Shown: positions 45,338 to 57,884, counted from the first letter of the stretch. The stretch: 64,000 bases of DNA from Nymphaea colorata (GCF_008831285.2 NC_045148.1:1304001-1368000); one strand, 5' to 3'. Numbers and translations: made by a program. Notes: generated by a model not told the origin, from the letters alone.

Positions 45338-45682
45338 ATGAGACCATGGCCTAGGCGGCCCCCAACCACTCCCTCTGCCCCGTCCATCTCCCCTCCCACC
45401 CAGTTCCAAACCATTCATGACCTTGATGCAGCTGACCAAGAGGAAGAGGAAAATAACGAAGAGAGTGAAGCTCATAGGGCTCGTCAAGAAGCTCTCATTT
45501 TGGCGTGCACGGCAGTGGGCGTCGTCCTATCCTTGCATGGCTGTGCTGGTGTTCTTGCTGGCTGTGCTGGTGTTTTAGCAGCTCTGCCTGGCTGCACAAA
45601 AGTGGTGATGAAATTGAAGAGATTGAGAGCATTTAGAACCAGTTTTCTGAATACTCTAGTGTCTGGTACGTACCTCCATTGA
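45338..45682 (+). CDS. Hypothetical ORF, 114 residues
   Basis: ATG-started ORF with a Pro-rich start, an acidic Glu/Asn run, and a hydrophobic stretch rich in Ala, Gly, Val and Cys (about residues 54-85), then a basic end. It lies 140 bp downstream of the UPF0496 pseudogene fragment and could be its decayed membrane-segment region, but no diagnostic UPF0496 motif is visible. No other family is recognised. Confidence 0.25.
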   Translation: MRPWPRRPPTTPSAPSISPPTQFQTIHDLDAADQEEEENNEESEAHRARQEALILACTAVGVVLSLHGCAGVLAGCAGVLAALPGCTKVVMKLKRLRAFRTSFLNTLVSGTYLH

Positions 45683-46200
45683 CAAGATGTTTTCATGACA
45701 TTTTGGGGTATTTTAGTCATTTTTGAAAAAGAAATGGATATTTTCAGATTTTTTTATTTTTTTCTTCCGTTTTAATTTTTTTTTTTGGCGGCCTTTTGCT
45801 ATTTGATAAGATAGGAGTGTTTTTTTGTCGTGTCACTCTAATTCTTTGGCACTCTAAATTCGTGAAAGACCAAAGTTGCAGTAACATCAAGTTGCTGCAC
45901 TACAATGGTGCCTACAACAAAAAAAAAAAACAAGTGAGGAAGTTGACGAATTTCAGATAATTTTTCAAAAAGATTTTTTTTTTTTGGAACTAACCTCTTC
46001 TATCCTTATAGGAGGGCTTCCTTTTTACTAGTCAGGTATTCTTACGATGTACTTTTTTCTTTTCTTTTTTTTTGTGCTTGGCATTGGAGCACCATAAGTG
46101 GTATGATGGGAGGCATCTTGGCTGGAGAAGGTTATATGTTTGGGCCTTTAAGTTCAAGAGATGCCATTCAAATCCTAAGGGGATTGCATAAATTAAATTA
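45683..46200. other. AT-rich spacer with poly-T and poly-A runs
   Basis: About 500 bp with repeated homopolymer runs. No ORF, element end or RNA gene recognised. Confidence 0.5.
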
Positions 46201-46623
46201 AATCAGCATTGAAAGTTTTCTAATGCTGCACGCAATGGTAAGGCGACCTCAAAGTGAATAATAAATGCACTTGTTTAAAGGCGTCTCAACGGATGAAGAG
46301 AAAGTTGGACGTTTGTTCGATGGTTTCTTCCTAGAGGCGCGCAAGGGACAACTAGACGCACTCTTTATGTATATATCTTGTTGCTTGAAACCTGAATCCC
46401 ATACTACTGTACTTTTGTTTAGTATGAATGCAAGTATCAACAGAGACATAAATTTCAAGAACATAGAATGGTCAAAAGAAAGTAGATTGACTTAAACCTG
46501 AATCCCATACTACTGTACTTTTGTTTAGTATGAATGCAAGTATCAACAGGGACATAAATTTCAACAACATAGAATGGTCAAAAGAAAGTAGATTGACTTA
46601 GGCCCATCAATGATGTGCACTTA

Positions 46624-46782
46624 CAAGGGCAAAACCAACTTTTTTTTTTTAAATGAGAGCCGAATTAAAGATTCTAAATTTTGAGTCAAAATATCATTTT
46701 TTAAAATGTTTTAAAATTTATATGTAATTTAAAAAATATTGGTTGGGGGTTAAGGCCCTGAGCCCCCTTTGACTCCACCCCG
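46624..46782. mobile_element. Degenerate hAT-like MITE, homologue of 23226-23406
   Basis: Flanked by TGCACTTA and TGCATCTA, an imperfect 8-bp duplication. Ends are CAAGGGCAAAACC and CTCCACCCCG. Confidence 0.45.
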
Positions 46783-46828
46783 TGCATCTATACTATAACA
46801 TGATGACTGAAGACTGTGAGGCTGCCTG

Positions 46829-47099
46829 TAGACTTGAGCATCGGGCAGGCACGACCCGGCCTGGTAAGAACCAGGTTCGGGTCGGCCTGATGTCTGAAAC
46901 TCGAGTTTGGGTCTGGTTACAATAAAAAATTATTTTTTAAAATATAAAATAAAATTTTTGAATATAAATATATTTTTAATAATAACATATATATTATCAT
47001 TTTTAAAAAAATATTATTTAAAAGTTATCAAGCTGGATCGAGCCAACCCAGACCGAGTAATGAGCACCCGCCGATGGCCTGGCCTGGTGCCTAGGTCTA
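46829..47099. mobile_element. hAT-type MITE, GC-rich ends, older copy
   Basis: The imperfect 8-bp duplication GCTGCCTG (46821-46828) and GCCACCTG (47100-47107) flanks an element with GGCCTGG-type arms and an A/T core. The homologous site in unit B (near 23450) is empty. Confidence 0.65.
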
Positions 47100-49186
47100 G
47101 CCACCTGTGTCCACTAAGGCGAACAGTCAATTAATGATATGATAAATCTGGGATTTAGAGTAATAAAAACAGCAGTAAAAATAAAGACCTTTGTATTGTG
47201 TTGTTGGTAGATTAATCTGGTTACCTAGTTTATGACATACTCTATCATTTTGGTTGAAAATCAATTAAAGAGGTCTTTATTAGTGAGAGTGAGATGAAAA
47301 TCTAGCGTTTTTAAGAAGTTCAAGTAGAAGGAAAAGCTTCGCTTCTCATATTTTTTCTTGAACTACTATCTACTAGGCTTCATAACACTCTGCTTACTTT
47401 TAAATGATACTTTCGCTCCGAAAATTGGGTTTTATATAAAATTGGTAAGGGCCAATCAAAACTTCTTTTTTTTTTTATGAATAACCTAAACGAAATGGGG
47501 TTTTTGGCTCTCTTTTACAAAAACTAGATTTGGGTAAATTGAATTTCCGTAGAGATGACACCCAAATACTCTAAAAGCCATAGTGCAATGTAATAAAAAG
47601 CTTTGCCCAAGTTTGATTTTGGGCTACCATCCATCACTCAAACACACATCAAACTTGTTTTCGACTGAAAGTCTTCTGTGACCGTAAAAGTTTATGTACA
47701 CCTAAATTTTGTCTCTAATTTATATATTGGCGGTCCATCTGAGCCCTAGCCGTTTTCTAGAAGGCCGTGCCCTTCCGATCCCATCACGTTTGTCTTCTTC
47801 GGTGCCACTAATCTGCCTCATCTTTTATGCTACAGGAAGATTTTTCCATTTGAAACTCAAAAAACAGGCCATTTCAGGTTGGGATCTCGGCAAGCTCAAG
47901 TATTATGGAGGTTGGATTGGGTTAGATTCAGTTTTGTAAGTTAAAATGTTGAATGGGCCGAACTAAATGAATTTGACCCAAGTTTGTTGACATGAAAATT
48001 GTGTAGGGTTCTTCACCCTATCTTACAATAAAAATGACGACCCAAACGAGTTTAAATTTCCAGATGTTTAATAGAAAAACTTATTTAGGAAGAAATTATT
48101 AGTGTATGACTTCTCTCATTTTTGAATGTATAGGAAATGTGCTTCACCAACATTTTTTGTTCAAAATGAAGAATGTCAGTCAATTAATTTAACAGACTTA
48201 ATTGAAACAATATCGGTTGAGGTTGTTAAATGCATCGAAGCAAAGTGGCAGTAAGCAAACCTACCATCTTCTTTCTTTTCCTTGGGTTTAGGATTGCTTT
48301 TGGACATAAGTGGTTTTATGGTACACATTTCAACTTGAGTGACATGCATGTCATCGTTGGTACTTAAGAAAAGTAGTACTTATAGAAACTAAACAGAAGA
48401 CATATCGTCAGCATGACACTCAGATCGACCAAACCAGCTAGAAAGCACTTGCCATTTGTTGGTTATTAGGGGCATCCCCAAAACGTCCGGGTTACTATAC
48501 CTCTTGCGGCTCAATGAAATAAAATGAAATGTTAAGCTTGCCATGAGACGAGGTGTAGGCCTCAAAGATGTTGAAGTGTAAGCTTCAAGATCAATGTAAT
48601 GAACTGTATAAAAATAATGACGAAATAAAAAAACCAAACTAAGCCAATTTTCATAATTTTACAAGATAAAAAATTTTGAGACTCTTGTTGAAAAAACTGT
48701 TACATGTTTCACTAGACATTTTTGGTACTTAGGGTGTTTTTGGACATAACTGTTTCATATTTGACAGATTTGACTTATTGACCCGAGTCGTCAAAAGCAC
48801 AAAACTTAACTTGTGGAGCAAGTCTTTAGCTTTCACCGCGCATTTTTGAGCTCACTATAGATACATACACATGTTCATCTTCTTAATTTGGTTACCATTG
48901 AACAACGAGAACAACTTGTAACTATTTCATAAATGTATGTATCTTGAAAACAAAACTTGTGACAATTTTATAAATGCATGTTTCTAAAAAATTGGGGCAG
49001 GTTTATAAAATTCTCATGAAATAGTTTCATGAATATGACTTATTTTTTAGGACACATTCAAAGATAAGATAAGTTGTACATGTGGGGCTGTCTGTAGGGG
49101 TGGGCACCGGAACAGGCGGGATTAATCTGACTCAAGTTTTAGGACACATTCAAAAATAGGATAAGTTGTACCAGTGGGGCTGTGTG

Positions 49187-49451
49187 TTGGGGCTGGATTA
49201 TTGCACGGTTAACAATAAAAATAATTTTAAATTATAAAATAAATTTTTATAATATAAAATTTTTTAATAATAAAATACATGTTATTAAAATTAAATATAT
49301 ATATTTTAAAATATGTAACGAGTCGGATCGGGCCGGGCCGCACCATCGGGCCCAGGCCCGGCCCGGGACCGGGTTTTCCCGGCCCGGACCCGGGCCCAAC
49401 CGGGCTGGGTACCGGGTACCCGGTGGCGGCCCGGCCCGACGCCCAGCCTTA
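49187..49451. mobile_element. hAT-type MITE, GC-rich ends, 265 bp
   Basis: A perfect 8-bp duplication GCTGTGTG flanks it (49179-49186 and 49452-49459). Arms of GGGCCGGGCC-type words enclose an A/T core. Unit D has the same insertion at the same site (61446-61800); units A and B do not. Confidence 0.85.
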
Positions 49452-50141
49452 GCTGTGTGAAAGAGATTGTTTTTCTTTGTATTTTTTATTTGTAATTGAC
49501 TCTGGTTCAAAAAGAAAAGGAACAGTTTGTGGCCCCACTAAAGGCAAATTTATTTATTTATACCAATTATAAAGATCGTCAATATAGATAATAAATCTAA
49601 CAGATGAGTATTATCAGTGGCATATATAACAACAAAATCCTGACTTTTCATTTCTTCTAGTAAAAAAAAGGAAACAATTTGTTTCCCCATCAAAGGAAAA
49701 TCTACATATACCTAATTATCAATTATGAAGACTGCCAAAATAGATAATGAATCTAACAATGACTCTAACATTAAAGGAGACAAATAAAATCGTCGGAGGT
49801 TCTCCATTTTCATTTGTTGTAGCACTATTTAAATGCACCTCGCCCATCGATTATTATCAACCACTAGATGACCGAATGCATCACACCATCAATCATTCAC
49901 ACTGCTTTCATTCAACTAGATCCGATCAGCCATTTTAGATCCAACGACAGGCTTGTTCAAAAGCTACATTTTTGTAGGCCTGCTACGTATAATTCTCTTG
50001 TAAATATAACAAAATCATATAATCTTGACATGATGTTCTCATGCGTTTTTAGATCTTGCAAATACTTGAAAATTTGGAACTCGCAGGTGATTGGAGAGAT
50101 AACAGATGTAAGGTGGTGGTGATGAAGGTGTTCAAATATGC

Positions 50142-50640
50142 CTAGAGCTGCTGGCGTACCCCTTCCATCCCATCTCTCTCTCCCTCTCTTCCACCTGGTT
50201 TGCGTATGAACCCATAATTCGCGAACACAAAACTGGTTGGTGCAATGTAATGTGACCTTCCCTTTTATAACTTCTTTCGTAGTGAGTTGCCTACAGCACT
50301 TTGTGCACGCAGACTTTAGTTGGTGCATTCTCCTTCCACCCTTTTCTTTAACTATCTCATATGTCACACATGCAATAGCAATAGATGGCACTACCTGCAA
50401 TATTAGAACAGTACTTCAGCCGGCTAAAGTACTTTCCACACACAGCCGGCTGAATTATTGTTCTAATATTGCATGTTGTGCCATCTATTGCTATTGCATT
50501 TGTGACATATGAGATAGTTAAAGGGTGGGAGGAGGATGCACCAACTAAAGTTTGCTGCATGCACAGAGTGCTGAAAGAGAGGGATAGAGAGAGATGGGAA
50601 AGAAGGGGCATGCGAGCAACTCTAGGTTTACACTCGACAA
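50142..50640. repeat. Foldback H2 from the UPF0496 5' region, right arm truncated
   Basis: The left arm starts at about 50142 and the centre lies near 50445. The right arm lacks about 95 bp between GAGTGCT and GAAAGAGAG near 50572. ORFs spanning it on either strand (for example 49957-50400 and 50237-50512) are arm shadows, not genes. Confidence 0.75.
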
Positions 50641-50750
50641 TGACAATGATGATCTCTCCCAAGAGCTTCGCCGCTTCCTCAAGATAATAGAGCCATAGAG
50701 GAATCTCGCCACTCAATCCATGGCGTATGATGATCTCTCCCAAGAGCTTC
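50630..50750 (+). pseudogene. UPF0496-like N-terminal scrap between foldbacks H2 and H3
   Basis: About 120 bp matching the start-codon region of copy C (the CAAGAGCTTCGCCGCTTCCT word and downstream). It carries the CCATAG insertion and ends where the next foldback arm begins. It marks a tandem duplication of foldback plus gene start. Confidence 0.65.
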
Positions 50751-51305
50751 GCCCCTTCCATCCCATCTCTCTCTCCCTCTCTTCCACCTGGTTTGCGTAT
50801 GAACCCATAATGCGCGAACACAAAACTGGTTGGTGCAATGTAATGTAACATTCCCTTTTATAACTTCTTTCGGAGTGAGTTGCCTACAGCACTCTGTGCA
50901 CGCAGACTTTAGTTGGTGCATTCTCCTTCCACCCTTTTCTTTAACTATCTCATATGTCACACATGCAATAGCAATAGATGGCACTACCTGCAATATTAGA
51001 ACAGTACTTCAGCCGGCTAAAGTACTTTCCACACACAACCGGCTGAATTATTGTTCTAATATTGCACGTTGTGCCATCTATTGCTATTGCATTTGTGACA
51101 TATGAGATAGTTAAAGAGTGGGAGGAGGATGCACCAACTAAAGTTTGCTGCATGCACAGAGTGCTGTACACAACTCACTCCAAAAGAAATTATAAAAGGT
51201 ACACCAACCAGATTCATGTTCGCGCATAATGGGTTCATATGCAAACATGGTGAAAGAGAGGGATAGAGAGAGATGGGAAAGAAGGGGCATGCGAGCGACT
51301 CTAGG
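50745..51305. repeat. Foldback H3 from the UPF0496 5' region
   Basis: Two arms of about 260 bp meet near 51035 with a very short loop. Almost identical to H4 at 62488-63094, and in tandem with H2. Confidence 0.8.
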
Positions 51306-51688
51306 TTTACACTCGACAATGACAATGATGATCTCTCCCAAGAGCTTCGCCGCTTCCTCAAGATAATAGAGCCATAGAGGAATCTCGCCGCTCAGTTCAT
51401 GGCATTTCCGTCAACTTCGTCATCCGTTCAGTGTCCCCCATCGATGACTTCAACCGGCAAACTATGGAGCTGCGACATGATGCGGCCTCCTGGCCGATCA
51501 TCGAGGAAGATAAATTCCTCTTCAACCTTGCTAGAGGCTTCCCTGACCTCAGCTTTGAAACTGATAGTGTTTGGGAAATCGTGCACACCAACATGAAGAA
51601 CTTGAACCAAGAGCTCTATGGCCTACTAGCGGCCCACCTAAGTGGAAGCCAACTGGCCATCGGGAGGAGGCGAAGGAGATAATAGTAT

Positions 51689-52157
51689 TGATGGGACAGA
51701 AAATTTCCTCATGCATACAAAAACAAATGAATATGCCCTAAAACAAGATCTTGCACATGCTAAATCATTAAATCAATACTTTAAACTGTAGAAAAAACGT
51801 ATCTAAATCCATTTAAACAACCGGATGGTGAGATCGCAGTAGAATCTTCCAGAGTCTATGTGGAGTACGTGCGGTTTCTCTCAAATGGGGAAGAGACAAC
51901 CCTAGAAAGCGATGTTTTAAGCAATCATGCACGACCCCAAGGACCACTACCTTTTATATTATAAGCAATTAAGGGTTCAACCCATCAAAGAAATCATAAT
52001 TGCGTATAGGTATCTATACATTATAAAATTATCACATACCATATAAAATGACATAATATCCCAAAACGCAATCACTTAAGTGAATATTTACATTAAGATT
52101 GTCATAATGTTTGAAATTTCTCGTTGACATATGTTGATCTACCAAACGATCCTTACA
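51689..52157 (-). repeat. 3' LTR of copia element 3, 469 bp
   Basis: Bounded TG...CA; on the minus strand it starts TGTAAGGATC at 52157, immediately after the polypurine tract. Confidence 0.75.
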
Positions 52158-52168
52158 ATCTCCCACTT
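52158..52168 (-). other. Polypurine tract of copia element 3
   Basis: Minus strand AAGTGGGAGAT next to the LTR, a sequence typical of copia elements. Confidence 0.75.
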
Positions 52169-52554
52169 GGGCCAAATATGCCTTTATACACTCAGACATT
52201 ACATAAAACCTTAGGGGCTCATAACCGCTATCTTACTAAAACTTATTTTTTACAAATCTCGTCAATGATAATATCAACACAGAACCAATACGACTTTCGC
52301 TATATTAAAATGAGCTAAACCTTCAATGATTACAAATGTTGACATAATCAATGACATAGATTTAGTATGGATGTATAGCATGAGAATTACATGTAATGTG
52401 ATTACAACATATCTATTCTCAACTGGTCTTACTTTAAAACCTTATGGAGATAAAAAAACACAAGCACAGAATGAAACCAAAGAACTTTAAATTATATTCT
52501 ACAGAAAACTGAATATGTGTCTATACATAAGAGCAAAAAAAATATAAACTCCCA

Positions 52555-54387
52555 CTAAACTAGCACATCATCCAAGGATAAAACCCCCATATGAACAACA
52601 TGTTCGTGAAAGACCTTGGGTGTTAAACTTTTAGTAAGCGGATCCGCAATCATAGAGTTTGTCCCAATATACTCTAAAGACACCTGACCATTTTGTATCA
52701 TCTCTTTAATAGTCAAAAGCTTAATGTCAATATGTTTTGACTTTAACAAACTGCTGCTGTTATTAGAGTACATAACTGCTGAATTATTGTCACACAATAA
52801 CCTTAGTGGTCTTTCTATACCATTCATAATGCACAGCCCATGACAAAATTCCGTAAGCACAAAGCATGATTGAATGTCTCATAACACGCTATGAATTTTG
52901 CTGCCATGGTTAAAGTAGCTACTAGTGTCTGTTTGATACTTTTCCATGAGATAGCTCCTCCAGCCAATAGAAATACGTAGCTTGAAATAGACTTTCTACT
53001 GTCCTGGCACCCAGCACAGTCAGAATCTGAATACCCAATGATCTCCAACTGGTCTAACTTCTTGTATGTGAGCATAAAATCTTTTGTTCTTTGTAAGTAT
53101 CTCAATACTCTTTTGGATGTTTTCCAATGATTCATACAAGGATTACTTAAGTATCTGTCTAACATTCCAACAATAAATGCAATATCCGTACGAGTACAAA
53201 CTTGAGCTTACATAAGGCTTCCCACAACAGATAAATAAGGAATCGTTTCCATTTCTTTAGATTCGAGTTAACTTTTAGGGTACTGTTCGAGACTAAACTT
53301 GTCTCCTCTAGCAAATGGAGTATCTCCTGGTTTACAATCTTTCATGTCATATCGCTGAAGCGCCTTATCAATATAAGTCTTTTGTGATAATCCATGAATA
53401 TTCTGAGAATGATCTTGAAATATTTGGATCCCCAATACAAAAGATGCATCACCAAGATCCTTCATGTCAAACTTTGTTGACAAAATTTTTTTAGTTTTAT
53501 GCAATATACCCACATCATTACTTTCCAGCAAAATATCATTGATATATAAAACCAAAAAAATAAATTTACTTTCAATAAACTTTGGTATACACATTCATCA
53601 ACCATATTAGTCTTGAAACCAAATGAAACTATAACGTGATGAAATTTATAATACCACTGATGGGAAGCTAGCTTTAGCCCATAGATGGATTTCTTGATTT
53701 TGCAGACCATTTTCTTTGCATCCCTTGAAACAAAGTTTTCTTGTTGCACCATATATATCGTTTCATCAATGTCTCAATTTAAAAACGTTGCCTTTAGATT
53801 CATCTGATGCAGTTCTAAGTCAAAATGAACCACATGTGGCATTATGGTCTTAAAAGAGTCTTTTGACGAAACTAGAGAGAAAGTCTCTGTATAATCAATG
53901 ACTTCCTTTTGAGTAGAGCCCTTTACGACAAGACGTGCCTTATACCTTTCAATGTTTCCTAATGAATCTCTCTTGGTTTCAAATATTCATTTACAACCAA
54001 TGAGCTTCACACCTTCAGGCAAGGGAACAACGTCACATATGTCATTATCCATCATAGACTTTATTTTCTCATTCATGGCATCTATCCACTTGTGAGATTT
54101 AGAACTCTTTATCGCTTGCTGAAGGTTGATATGATCATGTTCCATTAAGCCCATATCAACATGATGTTCTTGGAGATAGACAAAATCATTTGAAATTGTA
54201 CTTCTCCTCTCTTTAGTGGATCTTCTCAGTAGCACATCTACTTGATTTTCTTAAGGTTGTTGAGTTTGTTCTTCAGTGGTTTGAATAGAAAAACCATCAT
54301 CATTGCCTTCTTCTAAATATGTTGATGGAACAATAGCAGGAATGAAGACCTCACTATTGCTTATAATATCTGTATGAGTAGACTCAT
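52555..54387 (-). pseudogene. copia element 3 pol remnant (integrase end, RT, RNase H)
   Basis: Pieces in several frames show the integrase C-terminal linker (54235-53987), reverse transcriptase (53752-53268) and RNase H (53165-52555, with SDSDCAGCQDSRKS and CDNNSAVM). The RT catalytic YVDD is YIND (near 53530), losing its first aspartate. Frame changes occur near 53760, 53590, 53260 and 52840. Inactive. Confidence 0.88.
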
Positions 54388-54990
54388 ACAGATAAGCTAT
54401 GGCATTTTCTGATGTAGTGAATGCTTCAGCGAGCGGCTCCTAGAGTCATTCGGCGGCAGATTGAAGCATCATGAAAACATCATGGAGAATGTCCAGCAGA
54501 AGGGGGCTTCGCTAGAGAGAAAGTTCAGAAGGCTGAAATGGCTCAAGAAGGCCATCTCCACTATTTATGCCGGCTTTGTTCTTGTTGCTTCAGTTTGTTC
54601 AATTATCATGGTCGCGCTGCATGTCGGCCCTATATTTGCGAGCATTGTTGCTGCGTGTTGGCAGCCGTTGGCCTTGTGGGTGGACAAGCTATGGATGGTA
54701 ACATTGATTGAATTGCAGCAGGGGAAGGACCTCTGTACCATGTTGCAGCCTATGGAGTGCAATAAAGCATATGTGCTGCATGACTTCCAGCCAATGTACT
54801 CATTGGTTTACCAATTGAAAGAGGTGTCAGAGAACATGCACTCTAGTGAGGAGCAGCTTTGGATGATTCAGATAAAGGAAAGCCTCCTGAACAAGTTATG
54901 TCTGGTGATCGCTCCATTAACAAATTGATAAAGAAAGTCAAGTTGAGCAAGAACAACATCGAGCGCAGAAGGAACAAGTACTTGAATTAA

Positions 54991-55262
54991 ATAAAGGAGG
55001 GCGTGTTGGTGAATCAAGCAGCGAAAGACAAAAACTTCTTATGCACCTTACATAAACTCTAATCCCAGTATCCCGACAGAATAATTTGGTCCTACTCGTT
55101 ATCAATGGGACTTACTAAGCATCTGTTTGCTGTTGTAATAGTCGATTTCGTGGTATCAAGCTGACTTTGGGCATCATCGCTGGCCCATCTTTCTTTTCAC
55201 TGCTCCACATATGAATATCTTGAGAAAGGTTAATTGATCTCTCTCTCTCTCTCTCTCTCTCG

Positions 55263-55296
<34 letters not shown>

Positions 55297-55623
55297 AAAC
55301 AATTAGTAAGATATGCATTCATGGACAAGGTCACTAATCACGGTTCGGGCTCAATCTATTATAAACAAGTCCAAGAAATGGTTCAGGTAAGGTGTGGCTC
55401 AATTAAAATGAGTTTGAACGTTCAAGAAAAATGCAAGGCAACTGTGAAATTGATGCCTCAATTGTGTAATTTCTCTAGTGAGAATCTATTCAGACAAGGT
55501 GAAAACTGATGGGAACTATCAACATCATTTCACCTGCAGAATTCAAGCCAGGAACTTAGCCACTTCCTTTTTTAAAAAAAATGAGTTCAACAGTGATCAC
55601 AGACTTGAGTCCCTTTAGAAATA
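54991..55623 (+). repeat. 3' flank of UPF0496 copy C, inverted partner of 25741-26569
   Basis: Contains the compound microsatellite (CT)n(CA)n at 55239-55297. The short ORFs here are shadows of the repeat. Confidence 0.6.
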
Positions 55624-56025
55624 ATGGCAGAAGCCTCTAGGTTTACCTCCACTGCCAGAGTTCTACCACCATGCATGGCTTGTACCTTCATATCATGTAA
55701 AGAGTTATATCCGAAGGAATCATATTGTGAGTGCGTGCATGACTGCAGCCATTTACCTGAATTGTTTGATCAAGGGCCAGTTACTAAGATGATTTCCAAC
55801 TCCTTCTCTCCATATTACACAATGGCTGGAGACGAAGTAACAGAGATTTATTGTCGAGAAAGGCATCACATACAAAATAGAATGGCAAAAAAAAAAGTAT
55901 TAGACTTAATATCCCTGTTCATATTCAAACTTTTCGTATATTACAAGGAAATAGAATCCAAGAAGAATTCAAATGCTCCAGCCCCTCTAGCACGAGCGAA
56001 CTTCATAGAAAAGAATTGCCCGTAA
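55624..56025 (+). CDS. Hypothetical ORF, 133 residues
   Basis: ATG-started ORF with a Cys-rich first half (CMACTFISC, ESYCECVHDC) and a basic second half. Part of it is repeated, broken, in inverted form at 25714-25899, so it is not conserved as a reading frame. No family recognised; probably not a gene. Confidence 0.15.
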   Translation: MAEASRFTSTARVLPPCMACTFISCKELYPKESYCECVHDCSHLPELFDQGPVTKMISNSFSPYYTMAGDEVTEIYCRERHHIQNRMAKKKVLDLISLFIFKLFVYYKEIESKKNSNAPAPLARANFIEKNCP

Positions 56026-57493
56026 ACATTTTCTCCATGCTCATAACAGTCATAGACCAATGTTAACCTATATGAATGAGGATATGTTATTTCCGAGAGC
56101 TTCTTTCAATCATGTAACATGACTTGCTTTTTGTCTTCTTGTGTGCCTGCATGAAACGCGAAATCATTCCAAGAACATGCTGCCCCTGAAGATCCAGAAT
56201 TCCTGATGCCAACACTTCACACACCAATCGAATCTTGCATCTCTGCAAAAATGACAATTCCCTCTTTTTCTGACCCAGCTGCTGTTAAGTCCAATGGTTT
56301 AACAGTCTTTCCCAGCAAATTTGAGAATTGATCACAGTTGTCCTTGAGCCTTTGTTTAGCTCCATCTTCAATCATGTCTTTCGTCATTGTAAAGCAGAGC
56401 AAGAAAGTTAGAATAGCCACTATGTCTGGGTTGAATAGATGGAGTATATATGAGATTTTTCTTTTGAACTGATGGAGTATACAAGAATGGCAGAAAAGGA
56501 TCTTTTCTTTTGATCATCAATTTACTTTTAAGTCCAAAGTGGTTTTTGTATTTGAAAGTCCATATGGACTGCAAAACTTTTGTCACTCTGATTACTTTCT
56601 CTTTATATGAGCTCATGATAATTGTCCATTGTTTTCAAAGATATATATTGTAGCAAAATTGATTTTGGAAGCACTTCTGTATATCAACCCTTATGGGAAG
56701 TGGCGCATTCTAAACAGGAGTCTTCTTGCCTTTGTCATCATTTGAACGAATGACTTTAGGTGTTGGAGTCGATATGGTTGATTTATCATGCATCTTTGCC
56801 GACTGATTTTGCACGCCGAGTGGGGCCACTTTTGAGCTGAGTAACCTGTCTAGTGCAGCACCATTTAAAGGGTGTACACCCGCCAGTCCAAACCAGATCG
56901 GATGTCCTTCTTTAAATCTGAAATCCGATCTGATTTCTTAATCGGGTATTTAATTTTTTTAAATATATGATTTTGTCATAAAGGATTACATGCACGTATC
57001 TGATTCATCAATGAACCAAGGATCCATGAACCCACTTTTTATTCACTTTACTGTCTTTATATTTTTCTCTTTATCTCCTCATTTCAACCTTGCACATATA
57101 TGCAAATTCAGACCTAATGTATCCAATTCCGTATGAAGCATACACATGAATTTAACTTTCTAATGATGGCCTTGTGACATGTGCTAACCAGAGTGATACC
57201 AGTTTTGACATGGAAGAGGTGGCCTCTCACTGTCAGTCTTTGCTAATTGCTACCATGAAAATTTCTTATGATTATTGTCTCCTATACACGTTTATTGTTT
57301 TCATTAATCTTCAGCTGGAAATTAATTATATATTTGGGGTACATGATAACTCATACTTGTGGCCCTTGTCCTCTCTTTTTCAAGCTGAATATCAGTTGCT
57401 TTCTTCGAAAGAAAGGCTGCTTGTTTTCAAAATCTATAATCTGTTCATCAATGAAATTTAGTGGAAATTTTTTTTATATTTTCTAGTGTATAT
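56026..57493. other. Intergenic region with one possible exon-like remnant
   Basis: Mostly AT-rich. On the minus strand 56387-56217 encodes MTKDMIEDGAKQRLKDN and a further 40 polar residues without a recognised domain; its reading may continue in another frame to about 56060. It could be a decayed exon of an unidentified gene. 56860-57480 shows nothing. Confidence 0.3.
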
Positions 57494-57872
57494 TGTTAGT
57501 TACAAAGAGATGGGGTGGAAATCTCGTATCTTCCATAAAAAGAGATTAGAAGATCTGCCATTTTTGGGAGAAGATTGGACGCTGATCTGTTGCGTGATCC
57601 TTATCAAATCGTCCACACCAAGATCATCGGGATCAAGGAGCATCTCTAACAGCAGCAACTGAAGATTCCTCAAAATTTGTTTCTATCTAAATCTGATAAG
57701 TGGAATCTATATAATGGGGTGTACCCTGCTGTAAAGTATGAAAAACAGAATGAAGAAAAGAAATTCTCCCTTTCTCTCGTGGATGTAGGCTTCAAGCCAA
57801 ACCATGTAATTACTGTCTTCCCTGTTTTTCCTCCTCTTGCAGTCTCTGTTTTCCATTATATACTTCTTAACA
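57494..57872 (+). repeat. LTR of a plus-strand copia element (part of scrambled element 4)
   Basis: Starts TGTTAGTTAC and ends CTTCTTAACA, directly followed by a primer binding site. The start is inferred from the TG only, since no second LTR is found. Confidence 0.5.
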
Positions 57873-57884
57873 TGGTATCAGAGC
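57873..57884 (+). other. Primer binding site of a plus-strand copia element
   Basis: TGGTATCAGAGC, complementary to initiator Met tRNA, abutting the LTR. The sequence right after it is the end of a minus-strand gag, so the element is rearranged. Confidence 0.8.

Larger units (their letters stand above)
46201..50141 (+). repeat. Repeat unit C
   Basis: Same-orientation homologue of units A and B. It carries three MITEs (46624-46782, 46829-47099, 49187-49451) and, at about 46430-46600, a local tandem repeat of a segment containing TTTAGTATGAATGCAAGTAT. Non-coding apart from unconserved short ORFs. It leads into foldback H2. Confidence 0.7.
51689..54387 (-). mobile_element. Ty1/copia element 3, 5'-truncated, with 3' LTR
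   Basis: It has a 3' LTR, polypurine tract and pol from RNase H back to the integrase C-terminus. The 5' LTR, gag, protease and most of integrase are missing, so no target duplication can be seen. The same LTR is inserted at the same point in UPF0496 copy D (63440). Confidence 0.85.
51306..54990 (+). pseudogene. UPF0496-like gene copy C, interrupted by copia element 3
   Basis: The 5' part (start-codon region near 51318 to 51688) and the 3' part (54388-54990) match copy B end to end, with the copia remnant between them after the GGAGATAATAGTA motif. It has the 8-bp CCATAGAG frameshift near the start but keeps Trp where copy B has its first stop. After the insertion the 3' part reads the basic KFRRLKWLKKA segment, the hydrophobic hairpin and the WVDKLWMV stretch. 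It has a small deletion in the Ala-rich segment and a frameshift near 54910. The open part 54461-54928 is the longest surviving piece. Confidence 0.8.

Noticed and set aside
49182-49510. ORFs rich in Gly, Pro and Arg on both strands
   Set aside because: They are translations of the GC-rich arms of a MITE; the same applies to 61318-61895.
49957-51361. Many 70-160-residue ORFs on both strands around the foldbacks
   Set aside because: They are mirrored readings of the palindrome arms and recur on both strands, as expected from structure rather than coding.
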